A DNA stretch of 64,000 nt from Paenibacillus sp. Marseille-Q4541. Its GTDB lineage: Bacteria; Bacillota; Bacilli; Paenibacillales; Paenibacillaceae. The notes under the pieces were generated by a model. The model was not told where the DNA came from, did not search any database, and saw only the letters and a list, made by a program, of their open reading frames with translations. Below, in pieces: positions 25,177 through 33,833 of this stretch; position 1 is the first letter of the stretch, and every line of letters starts with the position of its first letter. The stretch spans positions 62,001-126,000 of the forward strand of contig NZ_JAGXCY010000007.1 in the NCBI RefSeq assembly GCF_018310695.1. Reading direction: 5' to 3'. The translations under genes were made by a program, and so were the position numbers.

Positions 25177-25938
25177 TCATTTCGTACCACTTGCCCGCCA
25201 GCGGACAAGTACTTTTTCAAGTAGAGCAATTAACGCAAATAGGATCAGACTTAAGATGACGATAATTGCCATCGCCACAAATACCCGGTCTGTACGATAG
25301 GCTGATTTTTGAAGCATCATATAATAGCCAATTCCCCGATCCGTTCCAATCCACTCTGCAATAACAGCACCCATAACACTGTAGGTAGCAGCAATTTTCA
25401 CCCCGGAAAAAACAGAAGGGAGCGCGTGCGGAACTTCCAATTTGCTGAAAATTTGCGCTTTGCTTGCTCCGGCCATACGCATGTAGTTCATCATGCCCCG
25501 ATCCGTTTGGGTCAGACCGTCCATGGTGGAGACTGCGACAGGGAAGAAGCAGACAAGCGTAATGACTATGATTTTGGGGAGAAGCCCAAATCCGAACCAG
25601 ATCATCAGCAGAGGAGCCAGAGCGATGGTCGGTATATTTTGGCTAAGAATAAGTAGCGGGTATAAGGCCGATTTCAGAAACGGGACCAAATGAAGCAGCA
25701 TCGCTGTGAGAAGACCGACACTTGTACCGATCAAAAATCCAAGCAGAGTCAGCTGTACCGTGGCCCATGTATGCTGGGTGAGGCTTGCTGCCTGAGCAAC
25801 CGCTTCTTTAGTAATATCAGCAGGACTTGGCAGAATCCACTTCTCAATATGAAAAAGCGGCACGGCAATTTGCCATACCGCCAAGAAGAGAATGACTGCC
25901 GCAAGAGGCGGCCATACGCTTTTCCACCAAGAACTCAT
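25177..25938 (-). CDS. ABC permease for a thiamine precursor (ThiX-like)
   Basis: A 253-residue BPD_transp_1 permease with six membrane segments. The coupling loop has the pattern AGASKAQIFSKLEVPHALPSVFSG. Its start overlaps the stop of the thiamine-binding-domain gene by 4 bases. It is the membrane part of the riboswitch-controlled importer. Confidence 0.88.
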   Translation of the reverse strand: MSSWWKSVWPPLAAVILFLAVWQIAVPLFHIEKWILPSPADITKEAVAQAASLTQHTWATVQLTLLGFLIGTSVGLLTAMLLHLVPFLKSALYPLLILSQNIPTIALAPLLMIWFGFGLLPKIIVITLVCFFPVAVSTMDGLTQTDRGMMNYMRMAGASKAQIFSKLEVPHALPSVFSGVKIAATYSVMGAVIAEWIGTDRGIGYYMMLQKSAYRTDRVFVAMAIIVILSLILFALIALLEKVLVRWRASGTK

Positions 25939-26228
25939 GGACGGTATTTCTCCGTAAGTCCTTCCATGCTGATTCCACTAGGATAGTGAGCGATCTTGAT
26001 CTGGGAGATGACACTCGGACTGCCTGCTTCAATCAGTACTTCGTGCATTTGGCGAACGACCTCGAGCAGCTCTGGTAGTTCCCCTTCCAGTGTTGTTTCG
26101 AGCGGATTTACTTGATATTTGACCCCCGACTTTTGAATGACCTCAATAGCTCGGTCAACATAGGGGATGGAATCTTCTCCATTCGGAGTTTTCGGTATGA
26201 CTTGAATGCTGAGTAGCGTCTGTGCCAT
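25935..26228 (-). CDS. Small thiamine-binding-domain protein (MTH1187/YkoF-like)
   Basis: A 97-residue ferredoxin-like protein of the PF01910 family: QVIPKTPNGEDSIPYVDRAI, then YQVNPLETTLEGELPELLEVV. YkoF, a tandem version, binds thiamine pyrimidine. Here a single domain is coded between the binding lipoprotein and the permease, overlapping the permease by 4 bases. It has no signal peptide, so it may bind the imported pyrimidine in the cytoplasm. Confidence 0.82.
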   Translation of the reverse strand: MAQTLLSIQVIPKTPNGEDSIPYVDRAIEVIQKSGVKYQVNPLETTLEGELPELLEVVRQMHEVLIEAGSPSVISQIKIAHYPSGISMEGLTEKYRP

Positions 26229-26270
26229 GATGATTCACCTTCACTTTCCTTCATTATAGTAATAACCGTA

Positions 26271-27296
26271 TTATTCAGTTGGTAAAAACTCATTCGTAAA
26301 AGATTTATCTACTTCGAGTGGTTTATCCAGAAGTTTATGCTCAACCATCCAGTCAGAATAGTTCTGCCATACTTCTGCTTTCTGCTCACCCCAGCGAGTA
26401 GCGTCATCCTGATATTTCGGACTCAGCCATTTTTGGCTGGCAAGCACAAGATCTTTATCTAGATCAGGTACGGCTGCACTCAAAATACCTGCAGCTTCTT
26501 CTGGGTGTTCAATCGTGTATTCATAACCTTTTGTTGTTGCTCGCATAAAAGCTTTTACAAGCTCCGGATCTTCGCTAATGGTCTTTTCATTTGAAATCAG
26601 AACTGGAGTGTAATAGTCTAATTTCTCCGAGTAATCTTTAACATAGAACATGTCAATTGGTTCTCCGCGAAGCTCAGCTTCGATCCCGGTCCAGGCATAG
26701 AAGATCCAAGCAAAGTCAATATCACGTTTCGTTGCTGTAAAGAAATCGGCATCGCCCATGTTTACATTTTTAACTTTCTCTACATCACTGCCTTCGAGGC
26801 TCATAATGGTATCAAGCACGGCAGAATCGATTGGGGAGCCCCAGCCGCCGTAAGTTTTACCTTCAAAATCTTTAGGTGACTTGATGTTCCGATCGGCTGG
26901 AGCGGCGAAGCCAGACGTATTATGCTGAATGACTGCAGCGATTGATACAATTGGTACTCCTTGTGTACGGGCCTGAGTTACGCCTTCCTGATAACTTACC
27001 CCAAATGGGACTTCACCGGAAGCGACCATTGTGTCGGCACCCGCTTGTCCAGGTTGAATAATCTCGACATTCAAACCTTCTTCCTTGAAATACCCTCGAT
27101 CTACCGCAGCATAAAGGCCGGTATGATTCGTGTTCGGTGTCCAGTCTAGGACTACTTTGATGTCTCGAAGTGTTTCATTTTCTGTGGATCCTTCTGGTGA
27201 GCCCTGTTCTCCTGAATTACTACTCCCGGCATTCCCACAGGCTGTTACGATCGTGAGCATAGTAAGCAGCAAGAAGATGCCTAATTTTTTCTGCAC
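26271..27296 (-). CDS. NMT1/THI5-like binding lipoprotein (ThiY-like)
   Basis: A 341-residue lipoprotein: a short signal peptide with lipobox VTAC, a Gly/Ser/Glu linker, and an NMT1 domain with VLDWTPNTNHTGLYAAVDRGYF, the family's start motif. It should capture a 4-amino-5-hydroxymethylpyrimidine-type compound for the ABC importer. The GTG at 27296 with AAAGGAG 9 bases upstream is the likely start; the frame continues back to 27341 but lacks a ribosome binding site there. It is the first gene behind the TPP riboswitch. Confidence 0.88.
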   Translation of the reverse strand: MQKKLGIFLLLTMLTIVTACGNAGSSNSGEQGSPEGSTENETLRDIKVVLDWTPNTNHTGLYAAVDRGYFKEEGLNVEIIQPGQAGADTMVASGEVPFGVSYQEGVTQARTQGVPIVSIAAVIQHNTSGFAAPADRNIKSPKDFEGKTYGGWGSPIDSAVLDTIMSLEGSDVEKVKNVNMGDADFFTATKRDIDFAWIFYAWTGIEAELRGEPIDMFYVKDYSEKLDYYTPVLISNEKTISEDPELVKAFMRATTKGYEYTIEHPEEAAGILSAAVPDLDKDLVLASQKWLSPKYQDDATRWGEQKAEVWQNYSDWMVEHKLLDKPLEVDKSFTNEFLPTE

Positions 27297-27363
27297 GTGT
27301 TCCCTCTCCTTTAGATGTCGTAGGTATCCTTTAGAATGCACCTGAAAGCTTCCTTTTCTTCAT

Positions 27364-27393
27364 AAAAAAAAGCATCCCGGATCGGGATGCTTT
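27364..27393 (-). terminator. Riboswitch-controlled terminator
   Basis: AAAGCATCCCG (27369-27379) pairs with CGGGATGCTTT (27383-27393); on the minus strand a T8 run follows. It lies between the TPP aptamer and the first gene and is the expected expression platform: TPP bound means termination. Confidence 0.88.
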
Positions 27394-27447
27394 GTACGTA
27401 AGGGGGAACGGCTATACTTATACTTCAAGTGAAAGCCAAAACATATT

Positions 27448-27556
27448 TCTCCATTCCTACGCTGGCATTATCCAGATCAGGTTACAGGGTACGTATCTAC
27501 ACGTTTTCACGGATACTATCTCAGCCGGCTTTGAACCAGCACCCCTTGAGCACATT
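27448..27556 (-). promoter_or_regulatory. TPP riboswitch (THI box)
   Basis: On the minus strand the conserved aptamer parts appear in order: AAGGGGTGC, GGCTGAGA, then ACCTGATCTGGATAATGCC and AGCGTAGGAA. This is the standard thiamine pyrophosphate aptamer. It controls the importer operon through the terminator just downstream. Confidence 0.95.
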
Positions 27557-27639
27557 ATAAAGTAAGGTATTACAAAAACTCATTATAGTCTTATACCGCA
27601 GGCATGTCCAGATCATAAGAGGATGAAATGGGAGGGGAA

Positions 27640-27925
27640 TGAATGAAAAGGTTGCAAATTGGAGAAAGCTATTCTATAATCATTTTCAACTAAAAACCGA
27701 TTAAAATGCCAGTGAAGAGAATCCAACTCGGAGGCGTTTTCGTCAAGGGAGTACGTCAATCCCCTAAGTTAATCGGCACCGCCCGTTATCGCGGAACCAA
27801 AGTGATTGAAATGGATGCAAATTCAGAAATTCAAAGTTCATTTCAATAAGTTGGGTGGCACCGCGAGCATATAGAGCGCTCCTCGTCCCAAGGGATGAGG
27901 GCGCTCTTTGTCTTTTTTTAAATAA
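27640..27925 (+). promoter_or_regulatory. T-box leader of serS
   Basis: The T-box core GGGTGGCACCGCG is at 27853-27865, followed by a terminator (stem 27874-27889 with 27892-27906, then TTTTTTT). Upstream are stem I elements; a TCC followed by A at 27722-27725 is a plausible serine specifier codon. Uncharged tRNA-Ser would stabilise the antiterminator and switch serS on. The 5' boundary is estimated. Confidence 0.9.
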
Positions 27926-27949
27926 TAACGACAGGGACGTGAGCGGTTT

Positions 27950-29239
27950 ATGCTAGATATGAAATGGATTCGTGAGCATGCAGATGAGGTAGAGGAAGTT
28001 GCAAAGCAGAAGAAGATGAATATGTCGCTCCGAGAACTTTTGGACGCAGACGACAAACGCAGGGAACTAATCACGAAGGTTGAGAAGCTTCGTGGGCAAC
28101 GAAATGCAGGTTCGGAAAAAGTAGGTCTGCTTATGCGGGAAGGACGTAAGGAGGAAGCGAATCAGTACCGCGAGGACATAAGGGAACTTGGCGTTAGCAT
28201 CGCACAGATGGAGAAGACATTGTCCGAAGTTGAACAGGATTATGACAGGCTAAAGATGCTAGTTCCCAACATCGTATCACAGGATACCCCCATTGGTGAG
28301 TCGGATGCAGATAATGTACTTGTTCGGCAGGAGGGTGAAGTCAAAGAGTGGGACTTTCCCATTAAAGATCATATTCAGCTTGGGGAACTGCATGAACTAT
28401 TCGATGTGCCACGTGGAGTTAAGGTCGCTGGTTCGAGAAGTTATTATTTGAAAGGTGACGGAGTATTATTGCACCGAGCGGTTCAGCAGCTTGCGCTGGA
28501 TATTGTGATGAAACACGGATTTACCCCAATGGAAGTACCGGTTATGGTAAGGGAAGAGGCACTGGTGAACACCGGTTTTTTCCCAACAGGGCGTGACCAA
28601 ACTTATGCTCTGGAAGGGGAAAACAAATTTCTTGTCGGCACCTCAGAAGTTCCGCTTATCTCGTATTATGCCGGAGAGGTCATTGATGTAACAGAACCCA
28701 TTCGACTTGCAGCCGTATCGACCAGCTTCCGCAGCGAGGTAGGATCGGCAGGTCGAGATGTCAGGGGACTTTACCGAGTCCATCAGTTTGCCAAAGTAGA
28801 AATGGTAGTTCTGACGGAAGCCAATGCCAAAGTGTCTGAACAGGTACTTCAAGAAATTACGGGTTATGCCGAAGAGCTGCTACAAGCGCTTGAACTTCCT
28901 TACCGGGTCATGGCCGTATGCACGGGAGACATGTCACAGAAAACGTACAAACAATATGATATCGAGACCTGGATGCCAAGCAGGCAGGCCTATGGAGAGA
29001 CCCATTCGTCGTCCAATTTGCATGACTTTCAGGCTCGTCGATCTGAGATTCGCTACCGGGATGCAGATGGGAATCTAAAGTATGTTCATACGCTGAATAA
29101 TACGGCTGTAGCCTCGCCAAGAATATTGATTCCACTGCTGGAGAACCATCAAATGGAGGATGGAAGCATTTATATTCCAAAGGCACTTCGTCCCTACATG
29201 GGAGGAAAAGATAAAATTATGAGCGGCCCTCAAGCATAA
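27950..29239 (+). CDS. serS: Seryl-tRNA synthetase
   Basis: A 429-residue class II synthetase of normal length. The N-terminal coiled-coil arm (about 1-110) begins MLDMKWIREHADEVEEV. The catalytic core has motif 2 TSFRSEVGSAGRDVRGLYRVHQF-type residues (TSFRSE, then GLYRVHQF) and motif 3 NTAVASPRILIPLLEN. It charges tRNA-Ser. It is controlled by the T-box leader directly upstream. Only a weak ribosome binding site (AGGGACGTGAG region) precedes the ATG. Confidence 0.97.
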   Translation: MLDMKWIREHADEVEEVAKQKKMNMSLRELLDADDKRRELITKVEKLRGQRNAGSEKVGLLMREGRKEEANQYREDIRELGVSIAQMEKTLSEVEQDYDRLKMLVPNIVSQDTPIGESDADNVLVRQEGEVKEWDFPIKDHIQLGELHELFDVPRGVKVAGSRSYYLKGDGVLLHRAVQQLALDIVMKHGFTPMEVPVMVREEALVNTGFFPTGRDQTYALEGENKFLVGTSEVPLISYYAGEVIDVTEPIRLAAVSTSFRSEVGSAGRDVRGLYRVHQFAKVEMVVLTEANAKVSEQVLQEITGYAEELLQALELPYRVMAVCTGDMSQKTYKQYDIETWMPSRQAYGETHSSSNLHDFQARRSEIRYRDADGNLKYVHTLNNTAVASPRILIPLLENHQMEDGSIYIPKALRPYMGGKDKIMSGPQA

Positions 29240-29333
29240 TAAATACGGTTCAACTTTTGAGAGACGGGTACACTATAGTAATAGGAATTTCTATTAAACC
29301 TTAAAACTTCTCTCTCGAAAGGGGACAAATACA

Positions 29334-29750
29334 ATGAATAAAACGGATCTTGAACGTGCAATCGTAACGGCAATTGAACAGAATAAATTTGGTTCCTTGG
29401 CTACAGTAGAGGGTGGTAAACCCAAAGTAAGATATATGGCTATATTTAATGATGGTCTGAACATTCATATGGCAACAAACCGCTGTACTCATAAGGTGGA
29501 AGAGCTAGAGGATAACCCGAATATTAGCTTGCTGTTAGGTTATGAAGCAGGGGGTACTAAGGATGTACTGGAGATCGAGGGTATAGCGAGTGTAACGAAA
29601 GACAGCGGACTGCGCAAGAAATTATGGAATGATGAATTTAAAAATTGGTTTAGCGGACCAGAAGACCCGAACTACGTAATTTTGGATATCACACCGAAAC
29701 GGATAGAGTACACGGGTAAAGGTCAAGAAAAACAGGTATGGGAGTCATAA
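29334..29750 (+). CDS. PNPOx-like general stress protein
   Basis: A 138-residue split-barrel flavin-binding-type protein (pyridoxamine 5'-phosphate oxidase-like family, similar to Bacillus general stress protein 26). Pattern: FGSLATVEGGKPKVRYMAIF, then MATNRCTHKVEELEDNPNIS and IEGIASV. The C-terminus (ITPKRIEYTGKG) is typical. The ligand (FMN or F420) and reaction are not clear. It stands alone, with AAGGGG before the ATG and a terminator behind. Confidence 0.82.
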   Translation: MNKTDLERAIVTAIEQNKFGSLATVEGGKPKVRYMAIFNDGLNIHMATNRCTHKVEELEDNPNISLLLGYEAGGTKDVLEIEGIASVTKDSGLRKKLWNDEFKNWFSGPEDPNYVILDITPKRIEYTGKGQEKQVWES

Positions 29751-29780
29751 ATACAAAGCTAATTTAGGCTGATGTTATCG

Positions 29781-29825
29781 AAAGAGGGGCGATCTTATAG
29801 GTTGCTCCTCTTTGCTATGATTTTT
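29781..29825 (+). terminator. Rho-independent terminator
   Basis: AAAGAGGGGC (29781-29790) pairs with GCTCCTCTTT (29804-29813, one G-U pair) and a T-run follows after eight bases (TTTTTG at 29821). It ends the PNPOx-like gene. Confidence 0.65.
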
Positions 29826-30151
29826 GTAAAATAGAAATTTGTCTTCTATAAAACGAAGGCTTTCACAAGGAAATGACATGAATATATTATATGATGTTAC
29901 CTATGTGTAAATTGTATTGAAAATTTTGTCTGATTAGGTTGTTTCTGATAAATTAACTCTTTTATACTAGTAATAAATGGTTTAGAATATCGTGGAGAAG
30001 TCTATTTTTACCAAAGGGGGTTCGTGTGTAAAACAACCTGACAGATATGATTTACATAATTGATAATGACTTCGGATTCAGGGTTTACAGTAGATATTTA
30101 CACTACACATGAGTCAAGAGTACATGGTAATGAAAATCAGGAGGGGTTCTT
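29826..30151 (+). promoter_or_regulatory. Leader of the nucleotidase gene with repeated TTTACA motifs
   Basis: The 326-base gap contains TTTACA at 30051, 30084 and 30097 and the reverse motif TGTAAA at 29906 and 30027. TTTACA resembles one PhoP half-site of Bacillus (TT(A/C/T)ACA), but the 13-base spacing of the last pair is not the classical 11. No clear sigma-A promoter was found. No coding region is visible. Confidence 0.35.
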
Positions 30152-32407
30152 TTGAAATCACGCAAACCTATATTGGCAGGTCTGACCACGGCAGCCTTGC
30201 TGTTTCAATTATTCGCAATTCCTGGACAACCTGTATCAGCAGCCGATGCGGCAAAAGTTAAGTTGCGGATCCTAGAAACAACGGATATTCACGTTAATCT
30301 CCTCGATTATGACTACTACAGCGACAAAGCTGTGGATACCTACGGCCTTGCAAGAACGGCTACGCTTATTAAACAGGCTCGTAGTGAAGCGACGAACAGC
30401 CTTTTGTTTGATAATGGTGACCTTATTCAAGGGAATCCGCTAGGCGATTATGTAGCCAAAGTGAAGCCCCTGAAGGGTGCTGAGGTTCATCCCGTGTATA
30501 AAGCAATGAATCTGCTCGATTATGATGCAGCTACGCTCGGAAATCATGAGTTCAACTATGGGCTTGATTTCTTGAACCAAACTCTCAAAGGTGCTGAGTT
30601 TCCTTATGTGAATGCCAACGTCTACAAAGACGATGGGGACAAGGACGAGAGCAATGATGTGAACTATTTTAAACCTTATGAAATTATTGAGAAAAAAGTA
30701 AAAGACGAGTCTGGCAAGGAGCATACGCTGAAGGTCGGTGTGATTGGACTTGTAACTCCACAGATCATGCAGTGGGACAGTTCTTCTCTTACAGGCAAAG
30801 TCATTACTAAAGATATTGTAAAGACAGCAGAAAAGTTTGTTCCGGAAATTAAAGCAAAAGGTGCAGACATTATCGTTGCACTCGCTCATACCGGATATGA
30901 TCAAAATCCACCAGCAGACATGGCTGAGAATGCCGTTCTTCCGCTTAGCGAAGTGGATGGTGTTGATGCCATTCTGTTTGGACATGCTCACAAGGTTTTC
31001 CCGGGAAGTGCATTTGCAGATCAAAAGGGAGTTAATCTTGAAAAAGGCACCATCAATAATGTTGCCGCTGTAGAACCCGGTGCTTGGGGAGATAACTTGG
31101 GAGTTATTGATTTGCAGCTGGAGCAAGTAAACGGCAAATGGAAAGTTGTAGATTCCAAATCCGTTGCAAGTCCGATTTACGATGCTGCGAACAAAAAAGC
31201 GATCGTTAAAGCAGATAAAGAAATCGTGGCAGCAGTATCAGCCGAGCACGAAGCAACAGTGGACTACGTTCGCGGACCTGTGGGAACAACAACAGCACCG
31301 ATTACGAGCTACTTTGCTCTAGTACAAGATGATCCTTCCATTCAGATCGTAACGAATGCTCAAAAATGGTACATCGAGAACAAACTGAAAGGCACGGAGT
31401 ATGAGGGGATTCCTGTATTGTCTGCTGGTGCTCCATTCAAAGCAGGCGGCCGTATGGGTGCAGACTATTACACCGATATTCCAACAGGAACAATTGCAAT
31501 CAAGAATGTAGCAGATTTGTATGTATATCCGAATACAGTACATGCAGTTGAAGTTACAGGTGCGGAAGTAAAAGAATGGCTCGAATGGTCCGCAGGACAA
31601 TTTAACCAGATTGATCCGAGTAAAAAGGGCGAGCAAGCGCTGGTTAATCTTGATTTTCCAACGTACAACTTCGACGTTATTGATGGCGTAACTTATGAAA
31701 TTGATGTAACTCAGCCTGCTAAATACGATGCAAAAGGTCAAGTTGTAAACGCTTCTGCAAGCCGTATCAAAAACCTTCAATTTGACGGAAAAGCGATCGA
31801 TCTGAAGAAGAAATTTATCGTAGCTACGAACAATTATCGTGCTGGATCTTCTAAACTTGCAAATCCAGATGGCAAACGTATCGTACTGGCTGCACCAGAT
31901 GAGAGTCGTCAAGTGATCATTGACTATATCACAGAGAACAAAACGATTAACCCGGCTGCGGACGGCAACTGGTCGTTCTCTGCTGTAAGTGGCAATCCTG
32001 AAGTTATTTTCAATACAGCACCTGAAGCGAACAAAATGGTTCAAGCAGATAAAGAGCTGAGCAATGTGATGACATACCTTGGTGAAGGAGAAGGCGGGTT
32101 TGGTAAGTATTCCTTGAAGCTGGCAGGAAACACAACATCAACGCCTGAACCAACACCAACACCGGAGCCGGAGAAACCATCCAAACCGGAACCAGAAAAA
32201 CCGTCAAAACCAGAACCATCCAAGCCAGAAAAGCCATCCAAGCCGGAAGTTAGCAAAGACAAAGTCCACGTTGTGAAAAAAGGTGACAACTTATATCGCC
32301 TTGGCTTGAAATATGGAGTGGATTGGAATGCAATTGTAAAAGCAAACAAAATTAGCAATGTGTATACCCTGCAAGTGGGTCAAAAACTAATTATCCCTGC
32401 GTCGTAA
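30152..32407 (+). CDS. Surface 2',3'-cyclic-nucleotide phosphodiesterase / nucleotidase with LysM
   Basis: A 751-residue exported enzyme. After a signal peptide (1-30) comes a metallophosphoesterase domain (TTDIHVNLLDYDYYS, LLFDNGDLIQGNPL, LGNHEFNYG, FGHAHKVF) and a 5'-nucleotidase C-terminal domain (about 360-600). A Pro/Lys/Glu linker (660-704) leads to one LysM domain (705-751) that should bind peptidoglycan. Such enzymes free phosphate or nucleosides from extracellular nucleotides. The start is TTG with AGGAGGGG upstream; no near ATG exists. The sortase/LPxTG anchor of YfkN is replaced by LysM. Confidence 0.92.
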   Translation: MKSRKPILAGLTTAALLFQLFAIPGQPVSAADAAKVKLRILETTDIHVNLLDYDYYSDKAVDTYGLARTATLIKQARSEATNSLLFDNGDLIQGNPLGDYVAKVKPLKGAEVHPVYKAMNLLDYDAATLGNHEFNYGLDFLNQTLKGAEFPYVNANVYKDDGDKDESNDVNYFKPYEIIEKKVKDESGKEHTLKVGVIGLVTPQIMQWDSSSLTGKVITKDIVKTAEKFVPEIKAKGADIIVALAHTGYDQNPPADMAENAVLPLSEVDGVDAILFGHAHKVFPGSAFADQKGVNLEKGTINNVAAVEPGAWGDNLGVIDLQLEQVNGKWKVVDSKSVASPIYDAANKKAIVKADKEIVAAVSAEHEATVDYVRGPVGTTTAPITSYFALVQDDPSIQIVTNAQKWYIENKLKGTEYEGIPVLSAGAPFKAGGRMGADYYTDIPTGTIAIKNVADLYVYPNTVHAVEVTGAEVKEWLEWSAGQFNQIDPSKKGEQALVNLDFPTYNFDVIDGVTYEIDVTQPAKYDAKGQVVNASASRIKNLQFDGKAIDLKKKFIVATNNYRAGSSKLANPDGKRIVLAAPDESRQVIIDYITENKTINPAADGNWSFSAVSGNPEVIFNTAPEANKMVQADKELSNVMTYLGEGEGGFGKYSLKLAGNTTSTPEPTPTPEPEKPSKPEPEKPSKPEPSKPEKPSKPEVSKDKVHVVKKGDNLYRLGLKYGVDWNAIVKANKISNVYTLQVGQKLIIPAS
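32129..32263 (+). repeat. Degenerate repeat coding a Pro/Lys/Glu linker
   Basis: Short repeated units encoding EKPSKPEP-type blocks, about four copies with variations, form the wall-spanning linker between the nucleotidase domain and LysM. The repetition is visible in both protein and DNA, so length variation between strains is possible. Confidence 0.8.
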
Positions 32408-32427
32408 TAAATAGAATGTAAGCAAGT

Positions 32428-32476
32428 AAAAAGCCTTGTCCTTCCCCGAGTAAACTCGGTTAGGGCAAGGCTTTTT
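32428..32476. terminator. Rho-independent terminator
   Basis: AAAAAGCCTTG (32428-32438) pairs with CAAGGCTTTTT (32466-32476); an inner CCGAG/CTCGG stem completes it. It lies between the convergent nucleotidase and 364-residue protein genes and is A- and T-flanked for both strands. Confidence 0.85.
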
Positions 32477-32535
32477 GATATGAAGGGGATGTTGCGAAGG
32501 AGTTGAAAAGATAGTTCATGAATAGACAGAGAGGA

Positions 32536-33630
32536 TTAAGCTTCCGGGGTAAGTGTCGTTACATAAATGCCAAGCGGTGTGCTTGCGCTGCCAGCCGTCA
32601 TGTATTTGAAAGAGTAGGAGCTCTCACCGGGAGGAACAGTGACGTCCGCGATGGGACTTGCCTGTGTATTATTGCGAAGAAGCGGAATACCGTATGTTTT
32701 ACCATCAATGAGTGCAGCTCCGGCAAAGGCACCCCCGCGTGGATTTACCCGAATACGAATGGTAGATTCACGATCCGTTTCATTCAGAATAGGTATGGTT
32801 ACCTGATAGACAACTCCAAATTGTCCGCGATTAGTCATAGACCCAGGAAGCGTGCTGCTGTCAGCAGTGAAGAGCAGGTCAGCGGGCAACTCTCCCGTTA
32901 ATTTTGTCCCCGCACAGGTACGGTAATTGGCACTTTGGCCAACACGATATACCGGTGTCGTTGCATCGGTTTCTGAGAAAGTCCAACTTCCGCGCGGATG
33001 GGCCTGTGGAGCCGGACGAGGTGGAAGCGGGTCTGAAGTAATCTCTCGGAGGTCTTTATCTTCGACTTTGGATACGACGGTCCGAATCTCGTAATTCTGA
33101 CCCCCTTTTCCGCTTGCATGCTCTACTGTAAATTCGTAAATGAATCCTGCGAGTACGTCTTCTTCCACTGTAAATTCCTCAATGAGAGCAACTCCTTTAC
33201 TGAATTTATAATGATCTACCGGTTTGATTCGATCGAGGGTACCACCCACGCATGATTTGGCAAGGCATTGACCTACATCGATGATCCACTGACCTGTTGA
33301 AGGACTAAGTTTGAGATCTCTTTCGATGTGTCGGACCTCGATTTGATCCTTGTCTTTATTTTCAATCGTGACTCCAATACGAACGGGAGCCCCTGTGCGA
33401 TTGTAGTGCCATCCAAAGATCCGATGCTTCATGGAGCGTTTGGAAGTCACTACAACATCATGCCAAAGTGTTGCAAAAGGTTCAGTCAAAATTTCTTGAG
33501 TCAACGTCTCCGGGTTATCACTAAGCATTAGTCTGCGTTCGTCACCTGCTTTTGCGGAAGCGATATCGATATTAATGTTTCCTGGTACCGTCAGTGTTTC
33601 TACGACTAGATTTTCTTGTTTACAGCTCAT
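32536..33630 (-). CDS. Unknown 364-residue protein
   Basis: I do not recognise this protein. It begins MSCKQENLVVETLTVPGN, has no signal peptide or membrane segment, and looks beta-rich throughout, with short charged loops (RIGVTIENKDKDQIEV, YEFTVEHASGKGG, VTIPILNETDRESTIRIR). A Pro-rich joint (about 210-223) splits it into two parts of similar composition. Only a few Cys are present. A perfect AGGAGG-type site (GAGGAGG) precedes its ATG. It lies between two surface phosphoesterase genes and follows the terminator of the giant SLH gene, so it is a separate unit. Export by another route or a spore-surface role is possible. Confidence 0.7.
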   Translation of the reverse strand: MSCKQENLVVETLTVPGNINIDIASAKAGDERRLMLSDNPETLTQEILTEPFATLWHDVVVTSKRSMKHRIFGWHYNRTGAPVRIGVTIENKDKDQIEVRHIERDLKLSPSTGQWIIDVGQCLAKSCVGGTLDRIKPVDHYKFSKGVALIEEFTVEEDVLAGFIYEFTVEHASGKGGQNYEIRTVVSKVEDKDLREITSDPLPPRPAPQAHPRGSWTFSETDATTPVYRVGQSANYRTCAGTKLTGELPADLLFTADSSTLPGSMTNRGQFGVVYQVTIPILNETDRESTIRIRVNPRGGAFAGAALIDGKTYGIPLLRNNTQASPIADVTVPPGESSYSFKYMTAGSASTPLGIYVTTLTPEA

Positions 33631-33767
33631 ACTTAATTCCTCCTCTTATTTCTTTTATTTTTTTGTTGTTCACTAATATAGGAGTCGAGAGCAGCGAAAA
33701 TACAACCAGTTTCAAAATTTTTTTTATTCTTTTGAATTTGGCTCTCATATGTACATAACAGTAAGAA

Positions 33768-33804
33768 AAGCTCCACCCTCGCTTGTTGGGCGAAGGTGGA
33801 GCTT
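33768..33804 (-). terminator. Terminator of the giant SLH gene
   Basis: AAGCTCCACC (33768-33777) pairs with GGTGGAGCTT (33795-33804), with an inner CTCGC/GGCGA extension. On the minus strand TTTTCTTAC follows. It separates the 1,700-residue protein gene from the 364-residue protein gene. Confidence 0.82.
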
Positions 33805-33833
33805 CGGAGGATAAGAACATATGGGTGACACTT

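Noticed and set aside
29240..29333. Sigma-B promoter before the general-stress-like gene
   Set aside because: GGTTCA and GGGTAC are both present but their spacing does not fit well, and sigma-B is not expected in this group.
30440..31126. A 228-codon minus-strand frame inside the nucleotidase gene
   Set aside because: It lies wholly opposite a well-supported gene, has no recognisable domain and no start signal.
31319..32044. A 241-codon minus-strand frame inside the nucleotidase gene
   Set aside because: Same reasons; the product is an implausible mix of Cys, Ile and Arg with no domain.
32010..32358. Minus-strand frames opposite the nucleotidase linker
   Set aside because: They are antisense shadows of the Pro/Lys/Glu repeat; composition follows the coding strand and no ribosome binding site is present.
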